DNA from: Candidatus Poribacteria bacterium
Lineage (GTDB): Bacteria; Poribacteria; WGA-4E; WGA-3G
Assembly (NCBI GenBank): GCA_022820835.1
Contig: JAJEET010000047.1
Coordinates: 1 to 64,000, forward strand
Direction: 5' to 3'
Length of the DNA stretch: 64,000 bases
Part shown: piece after piece, positions 17,211 through 25,594 of the stretch
How positions within the stretch are numbered: position 1 is the stretch's first letter
Layout of the letters: each line of letters starts with the position of its first letter
Program-made: the position numbers and the translations under genes
The notes under the pieces: model-generated
Seen by the model: the letters and a program-made list of their open reading frames with translations, nothing else
Database searches by the model: none
Told to the model about the DNA's origin: nothing

Positions 17211-19829
17211 TCATCGTTTCTGAACTTGGAAACTCGCATCTAACGCCTTCGTAACCCGGACTTGCGATTCTTCGAGGTGCGCCAAACTGTAATCGTCAAG
17301 CCTCCCTTGCGCATTCTGGAGCACCGTTTGTATCCCACTGTTGATCTGTCCGAGATGGTGGCGTGCAAGCGATCTGGCATCTTCAGGTGTCCCGCTATCA
17401 GCGTCTAATACCAACTTAATGAGCCGCTTCAGATGCTCACGTTGCAAGGCACGCCGGAAACTGGAGATGAACGCATCCCTATTCGACCACTGTTTTTCGC
17501 CGACATTCCGATCCAATTCTATCCAAACAGCGTCCGTAATGCCTGAGAAGAGTTCCGGCAGTGTGAACGCGTCCTGGCCTTCCGGAAACTTCAACTCTGT
17601 GTCCTGAATCCGCGAGAGGACGTTCGGATGGAGCAAGCGTCCCAAGATTCGGTTCTGATTACTCAGAATAGCGTTATGCACCGGGTAATCCAAACGTGAA
17701 GCATTCCCGCTACTCGATCCCCAGTCGCTCCAACGCGTGATGGCAAGACTGTTGAGCAGGTCCGGTGAAAAATTAAAGGCTTTGTCCGAGAGCGCGTGCT
17801 CTTTGATAAATTCCAATGCTTCACGTTGTTTCGCCGCTGGGACAGGCACGAACGGTAGCCGTCCGTTCTCATCGCCACGGTGATCGCGGTGGTGATACTG
17901 TCCGCCGATATAACGGCTCGCGAGGTACATCGAATAACCGTGTTCACCGAGCAGCGACCCGAAGGCACGCCTGACACGCTGATACCCCATCCCCTCTTTT
18001 GTTACCTTGTCAGCAATCTTATCCCAGAGTTCAACGACAATCTCGCGACGTTGCTTCGCAAAATCGAGCGGGTCCGAACCGAGGTCCCACCGATTGACGA
18101 GCGGGTCTAAATCCCTGCTCTGGTATGCGGACGCATCACCGTCCGTACCATACGTCAATCCTGGCGTTGCGACACGGGAAGCAATTTTCTGTAACTCCGG
18201 TAATTCCGCTTCAGGGCTGCCCCCACCGATCGACTTGTAAGCGTATTCGACCACCCAATAGTCCCACGGTCCAATTGTCGTTGTATAATAATCTCCCTGT
18301 TTTTTACCTTCGGGTGCGATGTTCACAGCGTCATATTCCATCACGGAGCCGAGAAGTGGCTCATCGCTTTTCTTATTTAAGTCGTCAAGCGAATGGATCG
18401 TACTCGCTTTAAAATTGTGCCGTAATCCCAGCGTATGTCCGACCTCGTGCATCGTCAGCGATTTCAGTGCCTGGCCGATAAACTCTTCCGGCAACTCACC
18501 GTCTTCACCGACCACGCCGCGCGCCTGCAGCACGCTCGCCATGAACCCCATCTGCCGCGCCAAGCCGGATGCCATCTGACACTGGAACCGTGAGGAATCA
18601 TCTATCGGGTGATCGTGTTCGTGATCGAGTTCCTCGAAATACGTCACGTATTCTCGCTGCCACGATCTAATGAAACCATCACTGATAAGGATGTCTGCGT
18701 CCAATATCTGACCCGTCAATGGATTTACACGCGACGGGCCAATCGCGAAGCCCGCGTCAACGACCCAACGGATCGTGTTATACCGCGCATCTTCGGGGTC
18801 CCAGTCCTCATAATCTTGCTGAATCCGTGCCTCAATCGCATCGACAAAGCCTGCTTTCTCAAACGCCTTATTCCATTCCAAGATCCCTTGCCGAATATAC
18901 GGACGGAAACGGTGCGGCACCGTTTTCTCAATATAGAAGATAATCGGATCCTTCGGTGGCGAGAGTTCGGCTTTCTTATTTGCCTTCTCCAAATGCCAAC
19001 GGTTGACATACCGGACATAAGGTGCATCACTCGTTTCGAGCGAATAGTCTTTGACCACGGTCATGAAGTGTCCGAGGCGATCATCTGCAAGCCGCGGTTG
19101 ATAGTTGTTCGATGGAAGTTCGGAAAGACTGTAGTGCAGTGTCAACTGGATACCGCGACTGTCTGGAACGGTGTCCATACTGCCACTCGCTGCGTACACA
19201 GCCTTAACCCGCAACTCGACGTTCTTCGGGAAACCCTTGATTGTTCCCCAAGTACTACGCGTTTTGTCGAACCTTGCCCCGCCACCAATACTCCCCGCTA
19301 AAGGCGGTAGGTCAGACATAAAAATAGGTGCGATGTTCACCAACAGACTCCGCCGTTGTGGATGTATACTTTCGATCTTAAGAGAGAATAACACAGAGTC
19401 GCTGTAACTGTAGTCTACCGCTTGTGCTGTCGGTGTCCCTTTATCAGCACGGAAGCGCACATTCTTTCGGACGAGGTGCACACGGTCACCAACGCGCTGC
19501 CAGACGAGCAGCCACTCATTCAACGTCATACCAGAGATTAGGTAGCCTCTCCCGAGCCCCCGTGAAAGGCTCATCATACAGAGAAAAGGTTTATCTAACT
19601 GCGACGGTTGTATTTCGCAATAGAGATTCTCTTTTTTTTCGTAAAGCCGAAAAAAACCTTGATAGCTTTTACTGTCTTCGGTTACTTTTGAAAAATCTTC
19701 AAACTCTTTTTTTTTCGCGGATGCCTGTGCCGCAGGTTTTTCAGTTTGTCCCGCTTCCTGAGCAGATGCCGAAAGACTATAACCGCTTACTAAGATTAAA
19801 CATGTCCAAAATGTCAATAGGTATCGCAT
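17211..19829 (-). CDS. Secreted zinc metalloprotease (DUF5117/DUF4953 type)
   Basis: An 872-residue protein with a signal peptide (cleavage after SLSASAQ). The N-terminal half matches the DUF5117-like region (GFFRLYEKKENLYCEIQPSQLDKPFL). In the middle sits MHEVGHTLGLRHNFKAS, a metzincin HExxHxxGxxH zinc site with catalytic Glu, followed by SVMEYDAVN as the Met-turn. The C-terminal third is helical. Homologues are large exported proteases of Bacteroidetes, Planctomycetes and Poribacteria; the substrate is unknown. Length is typical and no key residue is missing. Confidence 0.88.
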   Translation of the reverse strand: MRYLLTFWTCLILVSGYSLSASAQEAGQTEKPAAQASAKKKEFEDFSKVTEDSKSYQGFFRLYEKKENLYCEIQPSQLDKPFLCMMSLSRGLGRGYLISGMTLNEWLLVWQRVGDRVHLVRKNVRFRADKGTPTAQAVDYSYSDSVLFSLKIESIHPQRRSLLVNIAPIFMSDLPPLAGSIGGGARFDKTRSTWGTIKGFPKNVELRVKAVYAASGSMDTVPDSRGIQLTLHYSLSELPSNNYQPRLADDRLGHFMTVVKDYSLETSDAPYVRYVNRWHLEKANKKAELSPPKDPIIFYIEKTVPHRFRPYIRQGILEWNKAFEKAGFVDAIEARIQQDYEDWDPEDARYNTIRWVVDAGFAIGPSRVNPLTGQILDADILISDGFIRSWQREYVTYFEELDHEHDHPIDDSSRFQCQMASGLARQMGFMASVLQARGVVGEDGELPEEFIGQALKSLTMHEVGHTLGLRHNFKASTIHSLDDLNKKSDEPLLGSVMEYDAVNIAPEGKKQGDYYTTTIGPWDYWVVEYAYKSIGGGSPEAELPELQKIASRVATPGLTYGTDGDASAYQSRDLDPLVNRWDLGSDPLDFAKQRREIVVELWDKIADKVTKEGMGYQRVRRAFGSLLGEHGYSMYLASRYIGGQYHHRDHRGDENGRLPFVPVPAAKQREALEFIKEHALSDKAFNFSPDLLNSLAITRWSDWGSSSGNASRLDYPVHNAILSNQNRILGRLLHPNVLSRIQDTELKFPEGQDAFTLPELFSGITDAVWIELDRNVGEKQWSNRDAFISSFRRALQREHLKRLIKLVLDADSGTPEDARSLARHHLGQINSGIQTVLQNAQGRLDDYSLAHLEESQVRVTKALDASFQVQKR

Positions 19830-20273
19830 CGTCTTTTCTCCTTATTTTTCGTGTGATTTACAAAAATCGAAAGTTGCAATTAAAAGCGCATTGATCTAAG
19901 CTTGGGGCTGTGAATCCCACATTTTTAAGGATACGGGTTATTTTCACCTGAATAAGTATATCATTTTAACATTTTCTTCGCCATAGTAAACTGGATAATT
20001 ATCAGGGGTATTTAGTTTTACATATTTACTTTATTTATGTGAATGATCCTTCGCTGTAGAAGCACGCTGTGCTCGCGATCTTGCTTCTAAACGTTAGCTT
20101 CTGTCAACCAAAACCAAGATCGGAACCGAAAACTAAATCGTCCTGGGATATAATTATCAGGACGATTTATGCTAAAGTTTATATTGGCGAGGTTTTCTAA
20201 CCTCGCCAGCAGATATATGGACTGAGAGGATTCACATAAAGATGGTGGATACAACAATTTTGGGTAAGCGAAA
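19830..20273. repeat. Intergenic region with two adjacent hairpin elements
   Basis: No gene seen. At 20135-20168 a perfect 11-bp inverted repeat (AAATCGTCCTG / CAGGACGATTT) is followed at 20186-20207 by GGCGAGGTT-TTCT-AACCTCGCC. The second hairpin shares its core with the repeat at 33212-33232 and more loosely with that at 11700. The rest is AT-rich. Confidence 0.6.
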
Positions 20274-20450
20274 TTATGTTGCTGTGCCAGTACCAATTTC
20301 CGCTGCCACCAAGACGAGGTCCTGAATATTGACTGTTCCATCGCCATTGATATCCGCAGCATTTTCGCCACTCTGTCCAAAGTTTCCAGCGACTAACACC
20401 AAATCCAAAATATTCACAACGCCATCGCCGTTAACGTCTACACGCGCCAT
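20274..20450 (-). CDS. Detached type I dockerin module (58 codons)
   Basis: Reads MARVDVNGDGVVNILDLVLV then AGNFGQSGENAADINGDGTV and NIQDLVLVAAEIG: a full dockerin of two calcium-binding DxNxDGxVNIxDLVLVA repeats. It is in the same frame as the protease gene just upstream, separated only by its TAA and three codons (GGG AGT GAC). A GGGAG right after the TAA could serve as a ribosome binding site for the ATG. So this is either a nonsense mutation cutting a C-terminal dockerin off the protease, stop read-through, or a free-standing dockerin. It is too short for routine ORF cutoffs. Confidence 0.75.
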   Translation of the reverse strand: MARVDVNGDGVVNILDLVLVAGNFGQSGENAADINGDGTVNIQDLVLVAAEIGTGTAT

Positions 20451-20459
20451 GTCACTCCC

Positions 20460-22496
20460 TTAGTTTTCATAGACAGCGAGAATGTCGGCATCAACACCCA
20501 CAAACATGCTCCAATCAACAAGCGAGTCACTCACCTTAACAAGTAAGAGATTATCCCCTTTTTTTAAATCAACAACAAATATGTCCTGAAAATCACTCGA
20601 CCCCCTGTTAATGGCGTTGATATAGACGACTTCACCATTGAGCCAAACTTTGATTGCATCGTCGCTACCGACTCTCATTGCTATCTCGGACTGCGCTCTA
20701 TCAGATTTCAGTGTAATCAACGCATAGGACGAATGGTCATCAATATTCGGGTTACTGCTCCAGCCAATTTGATTGATGACCTCATTGATGTTATTGACAC
20801 CAGTTGAGGAAATCTCACTGAGGGTCCAAGCATAATTGCCTACAATTTCTCCTCGGTTCGCACCGTTTCTTGCGACATCAGTCTCCGTGACAGCACCATG
20901 ACTCACAACAGCAAGCGAATCTATGTTAATGGAGTCTGCTCCGCCTTTGCCTGACTCGGTTGGTGCGATCATCCAGAGCCAGGGCCCCGTGATTTTGTTT
21001 ACAGATGCAAAGGCGCCCAAATAATCTGGAAACTGCTGTAGTGTAAAGTTTCCCAGCACATCACTAACTCGAAGCACTACTGCAGTATTGGGTTTTACTT
21101 TCAGTGGGGCAGTAACAAATTCAATTGTTTGACTATTGCCTTCTAACTTTCTACAGGCGATCAATTGTTGATGACCTGTAGGGTCATCCGAATTTTCGGG
21201 TGTAAGCAGTTGGGCTTGATGAAGTCCGTCAGGATCAGCTACATTAAAACGGAGCCGCAAACCCTCCGATCGCGATAAGACAACAGGAAGCATCTCAATC
21301 GTTGTAGGTGTATCGTGGGAAAGTGGATTGTTGTTAAAATAAGGATGCACATCCAGGCATTCTGCCGCACAGGGTGCCAATTTGTATGAGTCTGAACCGT
21401 AAGACATTCGGTAGGCATCGTTTCGGAAATCGTGATATAAACCAAAAGTGTGACCAAGTTCGTGAGTAATTGTCCTGACGTTAAGACAAAAACCTGAGGC
21501 AGGGATGAGTATCCTCCCACTAACAGTACTATAGGAAGCTGCTCCACAGAAAGTGTCAACACTAACATCAAGAAACAAGATATAGATATTCGCTGAGGAA
21601 AACTGGCTTTCTACTTCTTCCCAAGCTCTGGACCAAGGGGCCTCCTGATAGTAGGCATCGGTGAATTTTCCATTAATATGATGCACTACAGCGTTTCCGT
21701 TGCTATCGGTTTCAACTCGAAATGTTTTCCTACCGAATCCATAACTCTCGATCTGTTCGGCGTAAAAGACTTGCGCCTCTTTTATCACTGTATTCAATTT
21801 TGTGTCTATGTTTTGTTGTGGAAGACGATCACTCGGACGGAAGTAGATGAGTTGAACCGTCCTTTCTGGTACGGCACTAATCCGCTGGGTAGCAGTGCGA
21901 AAGTCAGTGTTAATACCGACGAACATGGTGCAATCGCTCCAGCCTTGGGAAACTTTAACCATCAAAAGATTTTCACCGGCGCGTAGATTCACCGGAAACT
22001 CGTCTTGGTAATCACTTGCCCCTCTATCAATAGCGTTGGTATGGACGACTTCACCATTGAGCCAAACTTTGATTGCATCGTCGCTACCGACTCTCATCGC
22101 TACCTCGGACTGTGCTCTATCGGATTCGAGTGTAATCAACGCATAGGACGAATGCTGAATAATCTGTGGATCGCTGCTCCAACCGATTTGATTGATGACC
22201 TCACCAATGTTATTGAGATCAGTTGGGGAAATCTTACTGAGGGTCCAAGCGTAATTGCCTACAGTATCCCCTGGGTTTGCGCCGTTTCTTGCGACATCCG
22301 CCTCAGTAACAGCCCCGTGACTCGCAATAGCAAGCGAATCTATGTTAATAGAAGCTGCACCGCCTTTGCCCCATTCGGTTGGTGCGATCATCCAGAGCCA
22401 GGGCCCCGTAATTTTTTCTTGTGCCTCAACGTTATGTGTTGCCACAAAAAGTGTAATGAGAAATGAGATGCCTATCAAGAACCGTTTCAGATGCAT
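20460..22496 (-). CDS. Secreted metzincin protease with duplicated flanking domain
   Basis: A 678-residue protein: signal peptide (MHLKRFLIGISFLITLFVAT, then HNVEAQ), a roughly 170-residue carbohydrate/PA14-like beta domain (from KITGPWLWMIAPTEWGKGG), a metalloprotease domain with ITHELGHTFGLYHDF (HExxHxxGxxH), a CPENS-like linker region rich in beta strands, and a second copy of the first domain from about residue 505. The two copies are almost identical in places (SDDAIKVWLNGEVV). The stop is followed in frame by a dockerin. Probably an exported, anchored protease acting on extracellular protein or glycoprotein. Confidence 0.87.
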   Translation of the reverse strand: MHLKRFLIGISFLITLFVATHNVEAQEKITGPWLWMIAPTEWGKGGAASINIDSLAIASHGAVTEADVARNGANPGDTVGNYAWTLSKISPTDLNNIGEVINQIGWSSDPQIIQHSSYALITLESDRAQSEVAMRVGSDDAIKVWLNGEVVHTNAIDRGASDYQDEFPVNLRAGENLLMVKVSQGWSDCTMFVGINTDFRTATQRISAVPERTVQLIYFRPSDRLPQQNIDTKLNTVIKEAQVFYAEQIESYGFGRKTFRVETDSNGNAVVHHINGKFTDAYYQEAPWSRAWEEVESQFSSANIYILFLDVSVDTFCGAASYSTVSGRILIPASGFCLNVRTITHELGHTFGLYHDFRNDAYRMSYGSDSYKLAPCAAECLDVHPYFNNNPLSHDTPTTIEMLPVVLSRSEGLRLRFNVADPDGLHQAQLLTPENSDDPTGHQQLIACRKLEGNSQTIEFVTAPLKVKPNTAVVLRVSDVLGNFTLQQFPDYLGAFASVNKITGPWLWMIAPTESGKGGADSINIDSLAVVSHGAVTETDVARNGANRGEIVGNYAWTLSEISSTGVNNINEVINQIGWSSNPNIDDHSSYALITLKSDRAQSEIAMRVGSDDAIKVWLNGEVVYINAINRGSSDFQDIFVVDLKKGDNLLLVKVSDSLVDWSMFVGVDADILAVYEN

Positions 22497-22609
22497 AGTG
22501 AAAAATCCTTCGTGCCTGCAATGAAAAATAAAAGTTGACTAACTTTTCCAAAAGAGGACAATCTAAACATTATCCCAATGCTGTACCGAACCGATCAGAT
22601 GTCGTGGGT

Positions 22610-23368
22610 TCATTGATTATAATGAACCCGGCGACTGCCATCAAATGATATCCGCGGCCAATCGCGCTCCCAGTTCTCGGAGTGGTACGGAATATAATGA
22701 CACGCCAGCGCATGCCTACGGGTGCCGAGTTTCAAAACCTTCGCGCCCCCGTGAATCAACTTCCCATCAAACAAGATAACATCCCCAGCGTTCACCGTAA
22801 CCTGAACCGGATCCACACCATTTTGGCGAACGAGTTGTTCAACTGCCGGAAAATAGCGATTGTGCTGTTGCAGCTCGTACGTCTCTCCCGGTAACAGCGT
22901 CATAGGTACATCGTCTTGCGTAATCAACCGTCTCCTATGCGAACCCGGTTGTACGACGAGAGGACCGTTGTTCGCATCCACCTTGACCATCGCAATCCAT
23001 GCCGACATACAGTCTGGTAAGTAGTATTGGTCTTGGTGAAACGGATGCTCCGACCCCTCATAAAAGTGCATCGTCTGCACCCCTTCCGGCTCATCTTCAA
23101 AACAGTCCGCAAGCGGTCCGTATAAACGTGGATCAATAAACAGTTCCAGCACACAAGGGTCGTAAAGATGCTGATTAAAGGTTCGGAAACCGTATTTATT
23201 CTGCTGAAAGAACCCGTCAAGCTGCTTACGTCCGGCGTGGAGGTCTTCAAGGTGTTGTACAAAGCGTTGGCATTCGTCTGCCGCAAAGACGCTTTCGAGG
23301 ACGAGATACCCGTTTTCTTCATAGAACCGCTTTTGTGCCGCTGTCAATTCTGTCTGTTCAGATGCCAT
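22610..23368 (-). CDS. Phytanoyl-CoA dioxygenase (PhyH) family protein
   Basis: A 252-residue compact PhyH oxygenase. The iron triad is His111-Gln-Asp113 (EHPFHQDQYYL) with distal His206 (DGKLIHGGAK) and Arg217/218 for 2-oxoglutarate. GPLVVQPGSHRRR is the conserved turn before the distal strand. It stands alone between divergently oriented neighbours; substrate unknown. The ATG follows GGGGGAAAG. Confidence 0.9.
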   Translation of the reverse strand: MASEQTELTAAQKRFYEENGYLVLESVFAADECQRFVQHLEDLHAGRKQLDGFFQQNKYGFRTFNQHLYDPCVLELFIDPRLYGPLADCFEDEPEGVQTMHFYEGSEHPFHQDQYYLPDCMSAWIAMVKVDANNGPLVVQPGSHRRRLITQDDVPMTLLPGETYELQQHNRYFPAVEQLVRQNGVDPVQVTVNAGDVILFDGKLIHGGAKVLKLGTRRHALACHYIPYHSENWERDWPRISFDGSRRVHYNQ

Positions 23369-23472
23369 CTTTCCCCCTTATCGTGTGTCCTGTCTCGTCT
23401 AAGTCCAAAGAATTTTATCACGAATCCGACAGGGTTGTCAAATTTCGGATAGCCTCGTTTCTTGTTTTCCTG

Positions 23473-23501
23473 TTGAACACCGGACAGAAATCTGTTAGGA
23501 T
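23473..23501 (+). promoter_or_regulatory. Candidate housekeeping promoter
   Basis: TTGAAC and TAGGAT with a 17-base spacer, about 32 bases before the glyoxalase-fold gene, which has GATAGGAGAA as ribosome binding site. Confidence 0.6.
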
Positions 23502-23532
23502 ATTTTAGAAAGAAAAGATAGGAGAATTTACA

Positions 23533-23928
23533 ATGTCAGAGTATACGACACTTGAGAGGATTTATCCATTCTTCATCGTCAAAAATCTTGCGGAATCCGT
23601 TGACTTCTACACCCAAAAACTCGGTTTTGAGACGGACATGCTTGTGCCAGAAGAAGACCCATTTTTTGGGATCGTATCTCGTGGTAACGTGCGGATACTA
23701 CTGAAACACATCACCGAATCTATCCATCCCGTACCGAACCACACACGGCACGAGTGGGCAAGATGGGACGCTTTCATTCTAACTTCCGATCCGGACGCGC
23801 TATTTGCTGAGTATCAGTCTCGTGGCTTAGCGTTCCACGAACCGCTTGCAGATACCAGCGACGGTCTCCGCGCCTTTGAACTCAAGGATCACGACGGTTA
23901 TGTGTTGTGCTTCGGAAAACCGCTTTGA
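23533..23928 (+). CDS. Glyoxalase/bleomycin-resistance (VOC) superfamily protein
   Basis: A 131-residue vicinal-oxygen-chelate protein with two beta-alpha-beta-beta-beta halves: IYPFFIVKNLAESVDFYTQKLGFETDM and WDAFILTSDPDALFAEYQSRGL, ending FELKDHDGYVLCFGKP with the usual Asp-x-x-Gly-x-x-Leu-x-Phe strand. Such single-domain proteins act as dimers in resistance or isomerase reactions; which one cannot be said. It converges with the oxidoreductase gene 5 bases away. Confidence 0.85.
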   Translation: MSEYTTLERIYPFFIVKNLAESVDFYTQKLGFETDMLVPEEDPFFGIVSRGNVRILLKHITESIHPVPNHTRHEWARWDAFILTSDPDALFAEYQSRGLAFHEPLADTSDGLRAFELKDHDGYVLCFGKPL

Positions 23929-23933
23929 TGTGT

Positions 23934-24893
23934 TTATTCCGCAACCTGCTCGATTTCGCCTGTCTCTAACGAACGGTTCGCTGCGAGTGTGACGGCAAGC
24001 GTTTTGACAGCATCGGCGTAGGATGAGAGCACCAACCCCTGATCGTTCGCGTCGACCGCCTTGACGAACTGCTCAACCTGTCGGAAATAACCCGCTTCCG
24101 TACCTGTATAGTCGATGCCTTCGTCTCCAACCTGGCCGCGCAAACCGTTGTCGTGCGTGAGTTTGAGATAGAGATCGTCGCCGACGAGTTCGGTTGCGAA
24201 ACTGTCGTGGGCGCGGGCAACGCATGTGCTGGTAATACTACCGACTGCACCACTCTCAAATTTTATGTTACAGACAGTGCACTCCTCGAAATCGGCGATC
24301 CCGTCCGAGACACCCTTGATACCGTAAGCGTGGACACTCACCGCATCACCAAGAAAATAGCGGATGAGGTCGAAAACGTGTGTCGTCTGTTCTACCATCT
24401 GTCCGCGTGATACGTCAAACTTTCCCCACCACGGGTGTCCGGCTCCCATCCTCGTGAGAAACCGTCCGATTCCCATTGTTAATTGTCGATCGCTGACCAA
24501 TTCCCTCGTTTTCGCCGTAATGTCGCTATACCGTGCCATATAGCCGACCTGATTGATAACGCCAGCGGCAGCAATAGCGTCGCTTGCGTGTTGGGCTGTC
24601 TCCAAATCTTGTGCGACAGGTTTCGCGACGAAGAGTGCTGCACCAGATGCCGCGGCATCGGCAACCTGTGTGGTGTGTGCGCCCGGTGGGATACAGGTAA
24701 ACACGACATCCGGTTTTTCTTTCTCGAGCATTTCGCCGTGGTCGGTATAAGCGGTGGCGTTTTCCTCCGTTGCGATCGTTTCGGCGCGTTCGGCATTTAT
24801 ATCGCAAACTGCTGCGATGGGACGTTCGAGTTGTTTAAGGCTTCGGCGGTAGTTGCCAGCGATGCCGCCGACACCAATAAAAGCAATTTTCAC
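23934..24893 (-). CDS. Gfo/Idh/MocA family oxidoreductase
   Basis: A 319-residue NAD(P)-dependent dehydrogenase. VKIAFIGVGGIAGNYRRSL is the Rossmann loop, VAKPVAQDLE replaces the EKP motif, and VEQTTHVFDLIRYFLG holds the conserved His of the second domain. The GTG at 24893 is preferred to the upstream ATG at 24920 because AAGGAG lies nine bases ahead of it, so the longer N-terminus (MHGNKEKNS) would be the untranslated leader. Substrate unknown. Confidence 0.86.
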   Translation of the reverse strand: MKIAFIGVGGIAGNYRRSLKQLERPIAAVCDINAERAETIATEENATAYTDHGEMLEKEKPDVVFTCIPPGAHTTQVADAAASGAALFVAKPVAQDLETAQHASDAIAAAGVINQVGYMARYSDITAKTRELVSDRQLTMGIGRFLTRMGAGHPWWGKFDVSRGQMVEQTTHVFDLIRYFLGDAVSVHAYGIKGVSDGIADFEECTVCNIKFESGAVGSITSTCVARAHDSFATELVGDDLYLKLTHDNGLRGQVGDEGIDYTGTEAGYFRQVEQFVKAVDANDQGLVLSSYADAVKTLAVTLAANRSLETGEIEQVAE

Positions 24894-24941
24894 GCTGTTT
24901 TTCTCCTTGTTTCCATGCATTGAAAAATCAATAGTAGATAC

Positions 24942-25591
24942 TCAGATGAGTTCTCGAATCTTATCTCGAAAATAACAGAAACTGGGTGACGCGTTTTGGT
25001 TTATATCCATCTCTGGAACGATTTTCTGTGCCCATGCTGATTTTTCGCTCCCGATTACATACCAAGGCTTCTTTCTAATTGCATTTGAACCTCCGGCAAA
25101 TATGGCATCAGATAGAAGTTCCCACGTTCCACAAATAGAGTCATTTTGATAACTATTCAAGACACTATCCTTAGCTTTTGGATAAGCCTTCTTGATCGCG
25201 GAGATGTCGCCAAGTAGCCACGCCTCGCCCTCTTCCACAGCGATACAAAATCGGGTTTCTAGGCTAGGATTGTACGCTTTTAGGACAGTAAGGAGTTCCT
25301 GACGAAATGTTTTCAAACACTTATTGTCTAGGTCGCAAATTACGATTACTGCTGTTGAATATTTAGCAGGATTGTTAGCATACGTGTTTCCATATCCTTT
25401 GAATAGACTGGGCAGACGCTCGAGTAAAATTCGTTTACTCGCATCAGTAGAACTATCGAGGTCTTTGGGAATGCGGCCGATTCCTCGGTAACTAATAACT
25501 CTAAATGTATGTTGATCTCCGATGATTTTTGGCATCAGAATATCGAGCGTTTTTTGCCGGACTGATCTTCGACGAGTATTTCAAAGTGCAT
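24942..25591 (-). CDS. DUF4276 (TOPRIM-like) protein, frameshifted near its start
   Basis: As read from ATG 25535 it is 197 residues with DUF4276 features: FRVISYRGIGRIPKDL, AVIVICDLDNKC (acidic pair) and FCIAVEEGEAWLLGD. The family's N-terminal strand with the catalytic-type Glu is missing, but it is present just upstream: ATG 25591 starts MHFEILVEDQSG, then loses frame at a six-A run. Adding one A gives 217 codons (MHFEILVEDQSGKKTLDILM...). ATG 25591 lies three bases after the ATPase stop (TGATAGATG) with GAGGTGA as ribosome binding site, confirming it as the native start. Likely the nuclease/effector half of a two-gene system with the ATPase. Confidence 0.75.
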
Positions 25592-25594
25592 CTA

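Noticed and set aside
18609..19301. A 230-codon plus-strand ORF
   Set aside because: It is antisense to the conserved metalloprotease and is a composition artefact.
20087..20380. A 97-codon minus-strand ORF
   Set aside because: It overlaps the dockerin in another frame and has no domain; the dockerin frame with DxNxDG repeats is clearly the real one.
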